A stretch of 33,007 nt of DNA from assembly GCF_039962115.1 (NCBI RefSeq), contig NZ_JAMPKJ010000064.1, positions 1 to 33,007 of the forward strand, read 5' to 3'. Of the stretch, positions 17,014-25,907 are shown piece after piece. This DNA is from Funiculus sociatus GB2-C1. GTDB taxonomy: Bacteria > Cyanobacteriota > Cyanobacteriia > Cyanobacteriales > FACHB-T130. A program made the translations under genes and the position numbers. Under the pieces are notes generated by a model that was given only the letters and a program-made list of their open reading frames with translations, made no database searches and had not been told where the DNA came from. How positions within the stretch are numbered: position 1 is the first letter of the stretch; the number at the start of each line of letters is the position of its first letter.

Positions 17014-17259
17014 TTCGGTGCTCTACTCAAACCCCAACTAGAATTACTATATTGAGACATTAGTAACTCCTTACTCTATACAATCCGCTATTTTTTGTAA
17101 CGAGGAGACAATGTAAAATATTCCGCAATTCCCAAAAAAGTTTTGTTGGAGATTGAGTGATAGTCTGCCGCAAGGTTCAAAGAGCAGGCTGTAACAGCTT
17201 TTGGAGCTGTCAATAGCATTGGGTACTCGCCTTCTATGCCACATAGCGCTAATCAAAGA

Positions 17260-17310
17260 CAACGCGATCGCCCTCAGGTTTTCTGTAAACCGATCAGAGC
17301 GATCGCGTTG
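17260..17310. terminator. HIP1-containing hairpin between convergent genes
   Basis: CAACGCGATCGC at 17260-17271 pairs perfectly with GCGATCGCGTTG at 17299-17310 across a 27-base loop. It lies in the 333-base gap between the STAND gene and the convergent second hydrolase and could terminate both. No long T run follows. The rest of the gap (17014-17346) shows nothing supportable, apart from a repeated AGCTTAAG near the hydrolase stop. Confidence 0.4.
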
Positions 17311-17346
17311 CTGCCTTTAGCTGTAGAGCAAGCTTAAGTGGGTAGC

Positions 17347-19233
17347 TTAAGCGGGAATTCCAACCGTCGGAAAGAGGTCAGCATTTGACCAGTTGGGCAC
17401 TTTCTTCGCAATATCGTTCAACTGATCGAAATTGGGGAGTTCTACGTTATCTTGGTTGAAAAATAGCACGAACGACAATTTGCCTGACCGAAGAACAACC
17501 GTCGAAGTGCCATGCAGCCCACCAGTATGGTTAAGTAAACCCACCCCTTGGGCAGTCTCTTCTTTCTTAAAGAGTGGATTGTTGTCTAGATCGAACGCTG
17601 CCAGCACCTTAGCATAATCAGGCGCAGCCATGACCCAGCCACCATGCGAGTCCATGTTTTCAATGTTGAATCGCCCATATGCACCTGGAACCCAGGGACG
17701 CTCGGATGTCATCACACTTCGTCCCACAGAGGGAATCTTCCCATGATAGCGCACTTCACCTGAGGCTTGATTCGCCAGCAGCGATCGCCCAAGTCGCGGA
17801 CGGGTAACGCCTAGCGGTGTAAAAATGCTATTTTTCACTGCCTCGGTGTAGTTAAAACCGGGACGTTTCTTTTCAACGATCTGCCCCAAAAGGCTATACC
17901 CATAATTCGAGTATTGGTTGCCTAGGGGGTCTGTACCTGGGTCAAATTGCATCGGCTGGCCGGTCATGTAAGAAGCAATCTGGTATTTCGTTACCGGAAC
18001 AGACTTGCCAAAAGCCTCGGCGGTTTCGACATCATGGAACATCGGGTCAAATCCAAGCTGGGGAATCTCTTTAGCCCTGACATTCCAACCACCTAAGTGC
18101 TTAATCAGGTGTTCAACCTTAACGTTGTTAAGCCTGGGATCGGCTGGCGTTCCACCACCCGGTGACTGTAAGTTGAGAATCCGCTGGATATGGTCATTTA
18201 GGCTCAGCTTCTCCTGTTCTACAAGCTGATGAATTGCAATCTTCGTGAGTGGCTTACTGCAACTGGCAATTCGGAAAAGACTTGTCGGTTGAGTAATCGG
18301 ATATCCTGGCTCTGCCCACGTATACGCACGAGCGAATACTAGCTTGCTATCCTTAACGATGGCTAACGAGCCAGCACGGACGTTGTGCTTTTGCATCAGG
18401 CTTTTCACATAATCGTCAAACCCCGAGAGTGACGGTACTTCTTTACCTGTGACAGTCCATTTGCGTGAGATGGGCGTCTCGTTTTTTGCGAAGATTGCCG
18501 CAAAGCGGACACCGCTGCCCTCCCCGCTTGCTTGTACGCAGATTGGATAAAATCCACTGCTCGTCAGTTCATCGAATTTACTTTGGTAACCACTGCTAGT
18601 CAGGTTGTGATGAGCCACCCAATCGCCGATTAAGTTGTCGTGCCAAATTGCCAAGTACTTCTCGCTAGCTGAGAGGGTTACAAAATCGGGGCGCACCCAC
18701 CCTGCTGTGTAAGCATTGAATTTATTTTGGTAGTCGGCAGCACTGTCGCCAAGGCTATAATTCCAGGCAATGTCGCTCGTATTCTTCTCCCAGATGCCTG
18801 CATAAACTGGGTTATTAGCCGTGCCGTAAACAGTGGCACAACTAAGGATGAAGCCATTGTCCCGTGCCCAGTTACACTGCTTTATAAACTCATCCTGAGA
18901 AATGCCATGCTTGGCAGTGAAAGGCGTTGAATCTTTCTCAAAGACACCAGCGAAAACTGCGTCTGAGCCATTACCAGTAGCTGTGACCATCGTGGGGCGA
19001 TAACCCTTCTCGGTCCAGCTGTTGAAAAACTGCTGGTACTCGCTGGCGCTCTTGCCGTGAAATGCCGCCCAGGCCGATCCACCTTTCTCAACCCACACCG
19101 CAGCATAACGCGGACTATCCGAATCGTTATAAAGGCTCAGCGAAATCATTCGGTAGCCTTGTTGGCTCAAGGAATTGAACTGCACTTGGTGCTCTGCGCC
19201 TGTCTTGCCGTGGTAGGCTATGAACTTTGGCAT
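17347..19233 (-). CDS. Polyglycine-hydrolase-like repeat / beta-lactamase-fold serine hydrolase
   Basis: A 628-aa paralogue of the hydrolase at 10404-13067, lacking the LGFP repeats. Residues 1-250 hold about five tandem polyglycine-hydrolase-type repeats (QQGYRMISLSLYN...YAAVWVEK is the first). Residues about 260-625 are a beta-lactamase-like domain with S324-x-x-K327 (SCSK), Y441-S-N443 and H569-T-G571, so it should be catalytically competent. Both paralogues share signatures such as NVRAGSLAIVKDSKLVFARA, and both end in a DLFPxVGI motif. No signal peptide is visible. AAAGGAG lies 12 bases before the ATG, as in its paralogue. It faces the remains of a STAND gene starting at 19492, mirroring the intact pair upstream. 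The substrate is not known. Confidence 0.85.
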   Translation of the reverse strand: MPKFIAYHGKTGAEHQVQFNSLSQQGYRMISLSLYNDSDSPRYAAVWVEKGGSAWAAFHGKSASEYQQFFNSWTEKGYRPTMVTATGNGSDAVFAGVFEKDSTPFTAKHGISQDEFIKQCNWARDNGFILSCATVYGTANNPVYAGIWEKNTSDIAWNYSLGDSAADYQNKFNAYTAGWVRPDFVTLSASEKYLAIWHDNLIGDWVAHHNLTSSGYQSKFDELTSSGFYPICVQASGEGSGVRFAAIFAKNETPISRKWTVTGKEVPSLSGFDDYVKSLMQKHNVRAGSLAIVKDSKLVFARAYTWAEPGYPITQPTSLFRIASCSKPLTKIAIHQLVEQEKLSLNDHIQRILNLQSPGGGTPADPRLNNVKVEHLIKHLGGWNVRAKEIPQLGFDPMFHDVETAEAFGKSVPVTKYQIASYMTGQPMQFDPGTDPLGNQYSNYGYSLLGQIVEKKRPGFNYTEAVKNSIFTPLGVTRPRLGRSLLANQASGEVRYHGKIPSVGRSVMTSERPWVPGAYGRFNIENMDSHGGWVMAAPDYAKVLAAFDLDNNPLFKKEETAQGVGLLNHTGGLHGTSTVVLRSGKLSFVLFFNQDNVELPNFDQLNDIAKKVPNWSNADLFPTVGIPA

Positions 19234-19372
19234 TGTTGTCTTTCTCCTTTGTTTTAAGTTTCTATATTCGAGAATGAAGAGACTGCAAGCCCAGAGCTAT
19301 AACCTCTTAAGACTTGACGAAGGAAGGTCATAGCAATCGCTGCTTACCAGCTAGCGCATTGCACTTCTAGAC

Positions 19373-19491
19373 TCTACAAATTCATCAAAACTTGCACCTG
19401 ACCGAGATCGAGACTGAGAATATACTTATTTGTTACGGACTTTCGAGTGACTTACCTTGCTAAAATCTGCATAGCTTTCGGGGAATAGGCT
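19373..19491. promoter_or_regulatory. Second copy of the divergent promoter region
   Basis: It aligns along its length with 13201-13320 (a one-base gap and scattered changes), and the last 30 or so bases are identical. It lies between the second hydrolase and the dead STAND copy. It has outlived the gene it once served, which is compatible with a role for the neighbouring hydrolase. Confidence 0.5.
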
Positions 19492-19862
19492 ATGTAACGC
19501 TCGCTCAAAGTTCACCGCGACTGGATTGAGCAAGATAAATTAGCCCTCCAGCGCAATGGATTCCGCAGCCAAAGCACCCTAGCTGAAGAGTTAGGACTCG
19601 ATTTAGCCACTGTCAGCAGGTTCCTCATCGGAAAAACTGTTGATTATGCAACTTTTGTGGAAATCTGAAGGCTTCTGTTTTTGTTTTAAACAGTATTGCC
19701 ACGGGGAGAAATGCATGGTGCAAACCGCACAATACGATCTCTTTATCTCATATGCCGATGCTGACAGTGCCAAATGCCAGCATGAATATTAGGGGTGCGA
19801 TTGGTTTAACGGCAGCTCAGAAGGCAACTTTAAAAGCGCTGGGACTTGTAGAGAGCGATTAG
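19492..19862 (+). pseudogene. Mosaic pseudogene: HTH, TIR and STAND-tail fragments
   Basis: Three pieces are joined. Bases 19492-19667 match the HTH start of the STAND gene at 13321; the second codon TCA has become the stop TAA, and further codons read FRSQSTLAEELGLDLATVSRFL. Bases 19668-19769 match 20630-20729, the start of the TIR-STAND gene with its upstream sequence (QTAQYDLFISYADADS). Bases 19789-19862 match the 3' end of the 13321 gene, including its TAG and the following TTCGGTGCT. The NB-ARC and WD40 parts are gone. It cannot encode a working protein. It records the collapse of a second HTH-STAND copy by recombination with both neighbouring STAND genes. Confidence 0.85.
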
Positions 19863-19895
19863 TTCGGTGCTATGCTTCAGGCAGAGTCACTCATT

Positions 19896-20035
19896 AGACA
19901 TCCCTAGAAATTAAGATTCAGCTACCGTGGTACAAAGATTTTAGGTTAATTATCGGAGATGTCTATTGGAAATTTCAGAAAATTAATCTGAAAGCTTTCT
20001 AGCAGTTGAAGTGAAGTTTAATTCCTAGGATGTCT
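19896..20035. repeat. Repeated AGACATC motifs before the 41-aa-repeat gene
   Basis: AGACATC occurs at 19896-19902 and inverted at 19958-19964 and 20029-20035. The outer two are part of a longer imperfect inverted repeat (AGACATCCCTAGAAATT and AATTCCTAGGATGTCT). The short gap contains no gene. The motifs could be operators for the gene starting at 20070. Confidence 0.3.
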
Positions 20036-20069
20036 ATTCAGACAAACCCTCCTTTACCGATACTTTTTT

Positions 20070-20480
20070 ATGAGTATAGAGAACTCTGAATCTAAGAAGC
20101 CTGACGACCCTCGGTCTCCTGGCGTGACGGATAGAGATGCGATCGCACCTCAACAGCCGGAGCAGGAGGGTGAGGTTGTTAGAAGACCAATAGCACCAGA
20201 TGTAACAGACACTCCAGCCAAGCCTGATGACCCCCGTTCTCCAGGTGTGACAGATCGAGATGCGATCGCACCTAAAAAACCAGATCAGGAGGTTGAGGTC
20301 GTTAGAAGACCAATTGTACCAGATGTAACAGATAGTCCAACGAAGTCTGATGACCCCCGGTCTCCCGGCGTGACAGATCGCGGAGATATTTCTACAGAGG
20401 AAATTACGGCTAGTACCACTAAGGAAACTGAGACTGTTAGAAGGCTAATTGTGCCTGAAGAAGTTGAGTCTGAGGACTAA
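20070..20480 (+). CDS. Repeat protein with three 41-aa units, probably disordered
   Basis: This 136-aa protein is built from repeats beginning at bases 20100, 20223 and 20346, exactly 123 bases (41 residues) apart. Each unit starts DDPRSPGVTDR, and the first two continue DAIAP, then an acidic/Gln stretch and VVRRPI. The third unit has diverged but keeps VRRLIVPE. The composition (Pro, Asp, Glu, Thr, Arg) predicts a disordered, soluble protein with no signal or membrane segment. I do not recognise the family. It lies 190 bases before the TIR-STAND gene on the same strand and may be co-transcribed with it. Its repeated, exposed motifs could be partner-binding or protease sites, but that is inference. 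No good ribosome-binding site precedes the ATG. Confidence 0.65.
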   Translation: MSIENSESKKPDDPRSPGVTDRDAIAPQQPEQEGEVVRRPIAPDVTDTPAKPDDPRSPGVTDRDAIAPKKPDQEVEVVRRPIVPDVTDSPTKSDDPRSPGVTDRGDISTEEITASTTKETETVRRLIVPEEVESED

Positions 20481-20673
20481 TCTTCTTCTAGCAAATAGAA
20501 AGAATAAGTTTATGTGCGGTACTCTCGCCAATATTGCAGGGCAACCAAAACTTGGTTTTCAACCGTCAATTTTGGGCAGCGGGATTGGTTTTTGACTCCG
20601 ATCTGCTTAGGAAAATCAGGAATTAAGGCTTCTGTTTTTGTTTTGAACAGTATTGCTACTGGGAGAGTGCATA

Positions 20674-23600
20674 GTGCAAACGGCACAATACGACCTCTTT
20701 ATTTCCTATGCCGATGCTGACAGTGGCTGGGTAGAAGGCTACTTACTCGACAGCTTGAAGCAGGCTGGTGTGCGCTACCACTCAGAAGCAGCATTTGCTC
20801 TAGGTACGGTTCGGCTTCTAGAATTTGAGCGTGCCATTGAGCAAAGCGATCGCACGTTGCTGGTGCTTTCCCCAGCCTATCTGGCAGACGGCTTTAACCA
20901 ATTCATTGACCTCTTGGCTCAGTGCTATGGCTTTGACTTAGCAACGTGGCCAGTTATCCCTCTCGTCTTACAGTCGGTCAAACTGCCACCTCGCTTAAAT
21001 GCTCTCGTTAAACTCAATGCCACTAATCCAACTGAGTGGGAAGAGGCTACCCGCCGCCTCTGCACTGACTTAAAGCAGCCCGTACCTGCTCTCTCTCCTA
21101 AGTCGCTCTGTCCATACCCAGGAATGGTACCTTTCAGTGAAGACAATTGCGATCGCTTCTTCGGGCGTGACGCGGAAGTAAAGAAACTCATAGAGCGCCT
21201 ACGCCTGCACCCCTTCATCTCTGTGATTGGTCCTTCAGGAAATGGAAAATCCTCTCTAGTGTTTGCGGGACTCATTCCTGCCCTGCGCCGAAGCGGACTC
21301 TTCGGTTCTGGCGAGTGGCTAGTTCGCTCTATCCGCCCTGGCGAGACACCTCTAAGTGAGCTAGAAACTGCATTAGGGAATGACCTTGCTAATCCTACGC
21401 GGGCAGTAACACAGGCTCTAGCTAGCCAGCCGAATGCTCAACGATTGCTATTAGTCATAGACCAGTTTGAGGAGGTGTTTACACTTGCCGGAAAGGAGGC
21501 AGCACCCTTCCAGAAAGCATTGCTGCACCTAATTGATACTCCCAACTGCTACTTAATTTTGACTGTCCGAGCTGACTTTTATTCCGAGCTGATGGAGTCA
21601 CCGCTCTGGCGAAACATTCAATCTTACCGAATGGAGATAGTGCCTCTAGATGCGGTAGGATTGCGTGAGGCAATCATCAGACCCGCTGAGAGTGTCGGTG
21701 TGTTCATAGAAGCAGCGCTAATAGAACGCTTAGTGGCAGATGCAGCTGGGGAGCCAGGAGCTTTACCCCTGATTCAAGAGACGCTGGTGTTGTTATGGGA
21801 GAAAGTGGAGCGGCGATTCTTGCCCCTGAGAGCTTATGAAGCTCTAGTACTCACCAGCCAAGCCTACAGCAACTTTGATGGTAGCAACCGCACAGGATTG
21901 CAAGCCGCGATCGCCAATCGTGCTGATTTTGCTCTAGTTGCTCTAAGTGAGGAAGAGCGGCAGGTCGCTCGCCGGATCTTCCTCCGGCTGATTCAGTTTG
22001 GCGAGGGACGTGCCGATACCCGCCGCCAGCAATCGGTTGAGCAGTTACGGGTGTCCAGTGATAATGCATCCCAGTTTGACCAGACGCTACTCTATTTAGC
22101 AGATCGTCGCCTATTAACCCTTAGCGGTGGGGAGAAGGACTCTAGCAGAAAAGTAGATATTGCTCACGAAGCCCTGATTAGTGGCTGGCCTGCTCTACGG
22201 TGGTGGCTCACTGAACGTCGGGAAGCGGAACAGATTCGTAGGCGACTGATGCGTCAAGTAGAGGAGTGGGTACGCTTAGGTAAAGGTAGTGGGGGTCTGC
22301 TGGATGAGGTTGAACTGGCTGAAGCAGAGCGTTGGCTGGAGAGTCCTGATGCTGCCGAACTGGGCTATGATGAAACACTGCTTACACTGGTAGAAGCCAG
22401 CAAGAGGGCTATTCAGGAAGCAAAAGAGCGAGAAGAAGCAGCTAGACAACGAGAGTTAGACCTGATCCGAGAAAGACTAGAGCAGGAAGAGAAAGCATCA
22501 GAGCAGGAAAGAAGAGCGCGTAAAGCAGCTCAGACGCGCACGAAAGTTGCAATTACCGCTGCGGGGCTAGTGAGCATAGCAACAGTCGCCGCTTTGTGGC
22601 AGTGGAACCAAGCCGTGCAGAGCGAAATCGAGACTTTAACGGCATTGTCCAAATCTCAGCTTTCTCAAAATAACCAGCTTGAAGGACTGATGGAGAGTGT
22701 CAGGGCAGGAAAAAAACTCAAGCAGCCAATTTTTTGGCTGCCAAACCGAGTTCGCCTAGAGACTGTGGCAACTCTTGCAAAGGCAGTTTACGAAGTACAA
22801 GAACGCGATCGCCTAGAAGGGCATAGCCGTGAAGTCCGGAGCGTGAGTTTCAGCCCGGACGGTAGTATGATTGCCACAGCTAGTAAGGACGCCACCATCA
22901 GACTCTGGAGCCTCGATGAGAGAGAACTCCCACCCCCACTAAAGCTTGATGATATTAGTGTTACCAGTGTGAGTTTCAGCCCGGACAGCCAAATGATTGC
23001 TTCAGGCAATGAAGACGGCATGGTGACACTCTGGAACCCTGATGGCAAGAAACTCCGCTCCTTCCGGGCTCACAATCAAAATGTACAAATAAATAGCGTG
23101 AGTTTCAGTCCCGACGGTCAAAAAATTGCGTCGGCTGCTGCTGAGCGCACCATCAAACTCTGGAACCGCGATGGTAAGCCGCTCGGAACCTTAAAGGGAC
23201 ACACAGGTGAAGTTACTAGGGTGAGTTTTAGCCCAAACGACGAGATGATTGCTTCTGCCAGTGCGGACAACACCGTTAAGCTTTGGAGCAAGGAGGGCAA
23301 GCTGCTACAAACCTTTAGTCACACCGCTTTTGTGAAAAGCGTAAGTTTCAGCCCTGATGGCCAATTCCTTGCCTCTGCCAGTGAGGACGGCACTGTCCGG
23401 TTCTGGAACCCCAACGATAAACAACCTATACCACCCCTATATGATCGTCATAATGGTTCAGTGAACGATGTAAGTTTCAACCCCAAAGGTCAAATCTTTG
23501 CCTTTGCCTCCGCTAGTGAGGACAACACTGTCAAACTCTGGAGAAAGGACGGCATTCTGCTAGAAACACTGAAGGGTCACACCGCTCCAGTGAAAAGCGT

Positions 23601-24696
23601 AAGCTTCAGCCCCGACGGCAAAACCCTTGTCTCAGTCGGGGACGATAACACTGTTAGAATCTGGGATCTCAACGACGAAACCCTTGTCTCAGTCGGGGAC
23701 GATAACACTGTTAGAATCTGGAACCCCAACAACAACTCTTCTTCCAAAGTCCTAACGGGTCATTCCGATCCAGTTAGTAGCTTGAGTTTCAGTCCTAAAG
23801 GTCAAATTCTTGCTTCGGTCAGCAGCGACGTAGTGAAACTCTGGAGCCTCCCTGGTGGTGAGGAACGTACCCTAAAACCTTCCTTAAAAGGCTATGTTGT
23901 AGCTTTCAGTCCAGACGGAAAAACGATTGCGATTGCTTCAAGCAGTGACAATCCTGAGAACAACACTATTAAACTCCAGAACCTCAACGGTCAAAAACGT
24001 AAAACCTTGGGAGATCTTAAGGATATGGTTACCAGTTTAAGTTTTAGTCCAGATGGGAAGATGATTGCCTCCGTTAGCGAGGGCGAGGACAAGAGCGTTA
24101 TTAAACTTTGGAATCTCAACGGCGAAAAGGTCGAAAGTTGGGATCAAAGCGAGGCAGTTAGTAGCATAAGTTTCAGTCCAAACAGCCCAATGCTTGCTTT
24201 AGGCGGTCAGGACGGTACTTTAAAACTCTGGAACTTCAAGAATAATGAACTAAAGGACTTGGGGCAACACCAACAGAGAGTCACCAGCGTGAGTTTCAGT
24301 CCTGATGGGCAAATGATTGCCTCTGCCAGCGAGGACAACACTGTTAAGCTCTGGAACCTTGATGGCAAAGAGCTTCAAACTCTCAGAGGTCACAACAGCC
24401 GAGTCACCAGCGTGAGTTTTAGTTCAGATGGTCAAATGATTGCCTCCGCCAGCGAGGACAAGACTATTAAGCTCTGGAGTCGCGATGGCAAAGAACTCGC
24501 AACCTTAAAAGGGCGTGACGCTCCTATCCGGAGGGTCAGTTTTAGTCAGGATAGCAAAATGATTACAGCAGGCAGTGATAACACAGTAATTCTCTGGAGC
24601 TTGGACTTAGACCATTTGCTAGATCGTGGTTGCAAGTGGCTGGGGCGGAGTAATTACCTGAAGACTAAAAAGGAGTATCAAGAAGTCTGTAGATAA
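20674..24696 (+). CDS. TIR / nSTAND NTPase / transmembrane / WD40 protein
   Basis: I choose GTG 20674 because GGGAGA lies 7 bases upstream and because the related fragment in the mosaic pseudogene begins at the same place. The protein is then 1340 aa. Residues 4-140 are a TIR domain (YDLFISYADAD). Residues about 147-500 are an nSTAND-type NTPase, with PYPGMVPF, then GRD, Walker A GPSGNGKSS at 186-194 and Walker B LLLVIDQFEE near 260. A charged coiled-coil-like stretch precedes a single transmembrane helix at about 624-644 (AAGLVSIATVAALWQW). From about 714 there are 14 WD40 repeats. In the TIR, the glutamate expected after the SPAYLAD segment is Ile78, so NADase activity is doubtful. A 57-base in-frame duplication distorts the seventh WD40 blade. 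Such proteins act as sensors in bacterial conflict and immunity systems. Confidence 0.88.
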   Translation: MQTAQYDLFISYADADSGWVEGYLLDSLKQAGVRYHSEAAFALGTVRLLEFERAIEQSDRTLLVLSPAYLADGFNQFIDLLAQCYGFDLATWPVIPLVLQSVKLPPRLNALVKLNATNPTEWEEATRRLCTDLKQPVPALSPKSLCPYPGMVPFSEDNCDRFFGRDAEVKKLIERLRLHPFISVIGPSGNGKSSLVFAGLIPALRRSGLFGSGEWLVRSIRPGETPLSELETALGNDLANPTRAVTQALASQPNAQRLLLVIDQFEEVFTLAGKEAAPFQKALLHLIDTPNCYLILTVRADFYSELMESPLWRNIQSYRMEIVPLDAVGLREAIIRPAESVGVFIEAALIERLVADAAGEPGALPLIQETLVLLWEKVERRFLPLRAYEALVLTSQAYSNFDGSNRTGLQAAIANRADFALVALSEEERQVARRIFLRLIQFGEGRADTRRQQSVEQLRVSSDNASQFDQTLLYLADRRLLTLSGGEKDSSRKVDIAHEALISGWPALRWWLTERREAEQIRRRLMRQVEEWVRLGKGSGGLLDEVELAEAERWLESPDAAELGYDETLLTLVEASKRAIQEAKEREEAARQRELDLIRERLEQEEKASEQERRARKAAQTRTKVAITAAGLVSIATVAALWQWNQAVQSEIETLTALSKSQLSQNNQLEGLMESVRAGKKLKQPIFWLPNRVRLETVATLAKAVYEVQERDRLEGHSREVRSVSFSPDGSMIATASKDATIRLWSLDERELPPPLKLDDISVTSVSFSPDSQMIASGNEDGMVTLWNPDGKKLRSFRAHNQNVQINSVSFSPDGQKIASAAAERTIKLWNRDGKPLGTLKGHTGEVTRVSFSPNDEMIASASADNTVKLWSKEGKLLQTFSHTAFVKSVSFSPDGQFLASASEDGTVRFWNPNDKQPIPPLYDRHNGSVNDVSFNPKGQIFAFASASEDNTVKLWRKDGILLETLKGHTAPVKSVSFSPDGKTLVSVGDDNTVRIWDLNDETLVSVGDDNTVRIWNPNNNSSSKVLTGHSDPVSSLSFSPKGQILASVSSDVVKLWSLPGGEERTLKPSLKGYVVAFSPDGKTIAIASSSDNPENNTIKLQNLNGQKRKTLGDLKDMVTSLSFSPDGKMIASVSEGEDKSVIKLWNLNGEKVESWDQSEAVSSISFSPNSPMLALGGQDGTLKLWNFKNNELKDLGQHQQRVTSVSFSPDGQMIASASEDNTVKLWNLDGKELQTLRGHNSRVTSVSFSSDGQMIASASEDKTIKLWSRDGKELATLKGRDAPIRRVSFSQDSKMITAGSDNTVILWSLDLDHLLDRGCKWLGRSNYLKTKKEYQEVCR
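23621..23721 (+). repeat. In-frame 57-bp tandem duplication inside a WD40 blade
   Basis: Bases 23621-23664 and 23678-23721 are identical over 44 bases, with a period of 57 bases (19 codons). Both encode TLVSVGDDNTVRIW. Identity far above that of the other WD40 repeats shows a recent event that kept the reading frame. Confidence 0.9.
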
Positions 24697-24699
24697 TGC

Positions 24700-25866
24700 T
24701 TAAAATATTGATAGATTGTACCCAATATTCACCCCGATTGAGAGGTCGTTTAAGTTATCGATCTCCTTACCTCTGAGTCGATTATACGAGTCTCCAAATA
24801 GGTAAGATAGTGAACCACTGATAAATGTATTCCGATTAAGATAGTAAACTGCCAGAGCACTTACCTGCTGTCGCGTATTAAGGAGATCTTGACGCGTGAA
24901 GTCATCAAATACAACCTGATAGTCCAGCCTCCCTTGCAGCCGAGGAGTGATGTCATAGCGCAAGCCCAGCGTTAAGGTGTTCCTCACCAGACTTCTGTCG
25001 ATCGGGGAGGCGAAACTCGCTCGAAGTTCATAGCCTGAGTCTAAACCTAGCTTGGATGAGAGCCGATCCCGTCGCCCTACTGCAAGCCGCACTGAATTGT
25101 CTACTAAGTCATTGGACGAACCATTCTCGTAGAGACGCTCCTGTACCCATCCCAGTTCAGCGGCAGTGTTGTTTCCCAATTGTTGTTGAACTCCAAAACT
25201 AAAGTTCAATGCGTTGTAGCCATATTCCGATGTAAATAGCACTGAGCTACCTCCAGCCCCGGCTACTAGGCGTGTCTCCGATCCCAGGTCAAGTGTTCCT
25301 CGAAGAAGAGCGCTGTTAACGAACACTGTATCTCGGTTAGGTGCTGAAGAATTGATACTAGAATTGGTTTGCGCTGAAGAGCGCAACAGCAGCTCTAAAT
25401 TTGGCTGACGGCGAGAGGATTCCTGCTGCGGAGGGCGAATAATATCAGGCTTCCTAAGCTCGCCGTCAGACTCATCGGGAGTGGAAGGCTCGTCAGGAGG
25501 CGGAGGTGGAACTTCTGGGAAACTTTCGGGTTTTTCTTCGAGTACAGGGTTCTGGGCTTGAAGGCGTTCAAGAGGTAACAGATCGGCAGCAGTTCTAGAA
25601 ACGGGAGTTAGGTCGGTAAGCTTAAGCACGGGCATTTTTACCTCTCCACGCTCGACCTGTGTTTCAAGGAGTCTAGTCACTTCAACAGTAGGCACTGTTG
25701 TCACTTCAGAATAGACTCCGACTTCTGGCGTCTCAATCCCTTTAGCGCTGGCTGAGGGGTTCTGATTCTGGAGGGGTTCTGGGCTGAGACTGGCGATCGC
25801 TCGGTAGTTAAAGACCCAAGCAACAAAAGTGGATGAACAGAAAAACACTACAGCCACGATCCGCAT
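24700..25866 (-). CDS. Outer-membrane beta-barrel-like protein
   Basis: This 388-aa protein has an N-terminal signal or anchor segment (IVAVVFFCSSTFVAWVF), then a long Pro/Glu-rich linker (about 30-165, including PEVPPPPPDEPSTP). From about 175 to the end comes a run of alternating amphipathic strands (TLTLGLRYDITPRLQGRLDY is typical) ending in phenylalanine. That pattern and the terminal aromatic residue fit an outer-membrane beta barrel of about 10-14 strands. I cannot name the family. GGAG lies 7 bases before the ATG. It follows the FecR-domain gene on the same strand after 103 bases holding a hairpin, so the two probably form an operon. It converges with the TIR-STAND gene, only 3 bases apart. 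Confidence 0.65.
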   Translation of the reverse strand: MRIVAVVFFCSSTFVAWVFNYRAIASLSPEPLQNQNPSASAKGIETPEVGVYSEVTTVPTVEVTRLLETQVERGEVKMPVLKLTDLTPVSRTAADLLPLERLQAQNPVLEEKPESFPEVPPPPPDEPSTPDESDGELRKPDIIRPPQQESSRRQPNLELLLRSSAQTNSSINSSAPNRDTVFVNSALLRGTLDLGSETRLVAGAGGSSVLFTSEYGYNALNFSFGVQQQLGNNTAAELGWVQERLYENGSSNDLVDNSVRLAVGRRDRLSSKLGLDSGYELRASFASPIDRSLVRNTLTLGLRYDITPRLQGRLDYQVVFDDFTRQDLLNTRQQVSALAVYYLNRNTFISGSLSYLFGDSYNRLRGKEIDNLNDLSIGVNIGYNLSIF

Positions 25867-25907
25867 AGGCTAGCTCCAATATCAGAGTACTTTGGTTGCA
25901 ACTAACT

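Noticed and set aside
22788-23300. Minus-strand ORFs with repeated Ser/Leu segments
   Set aside because: Antisense reflections of WD40 repeats.
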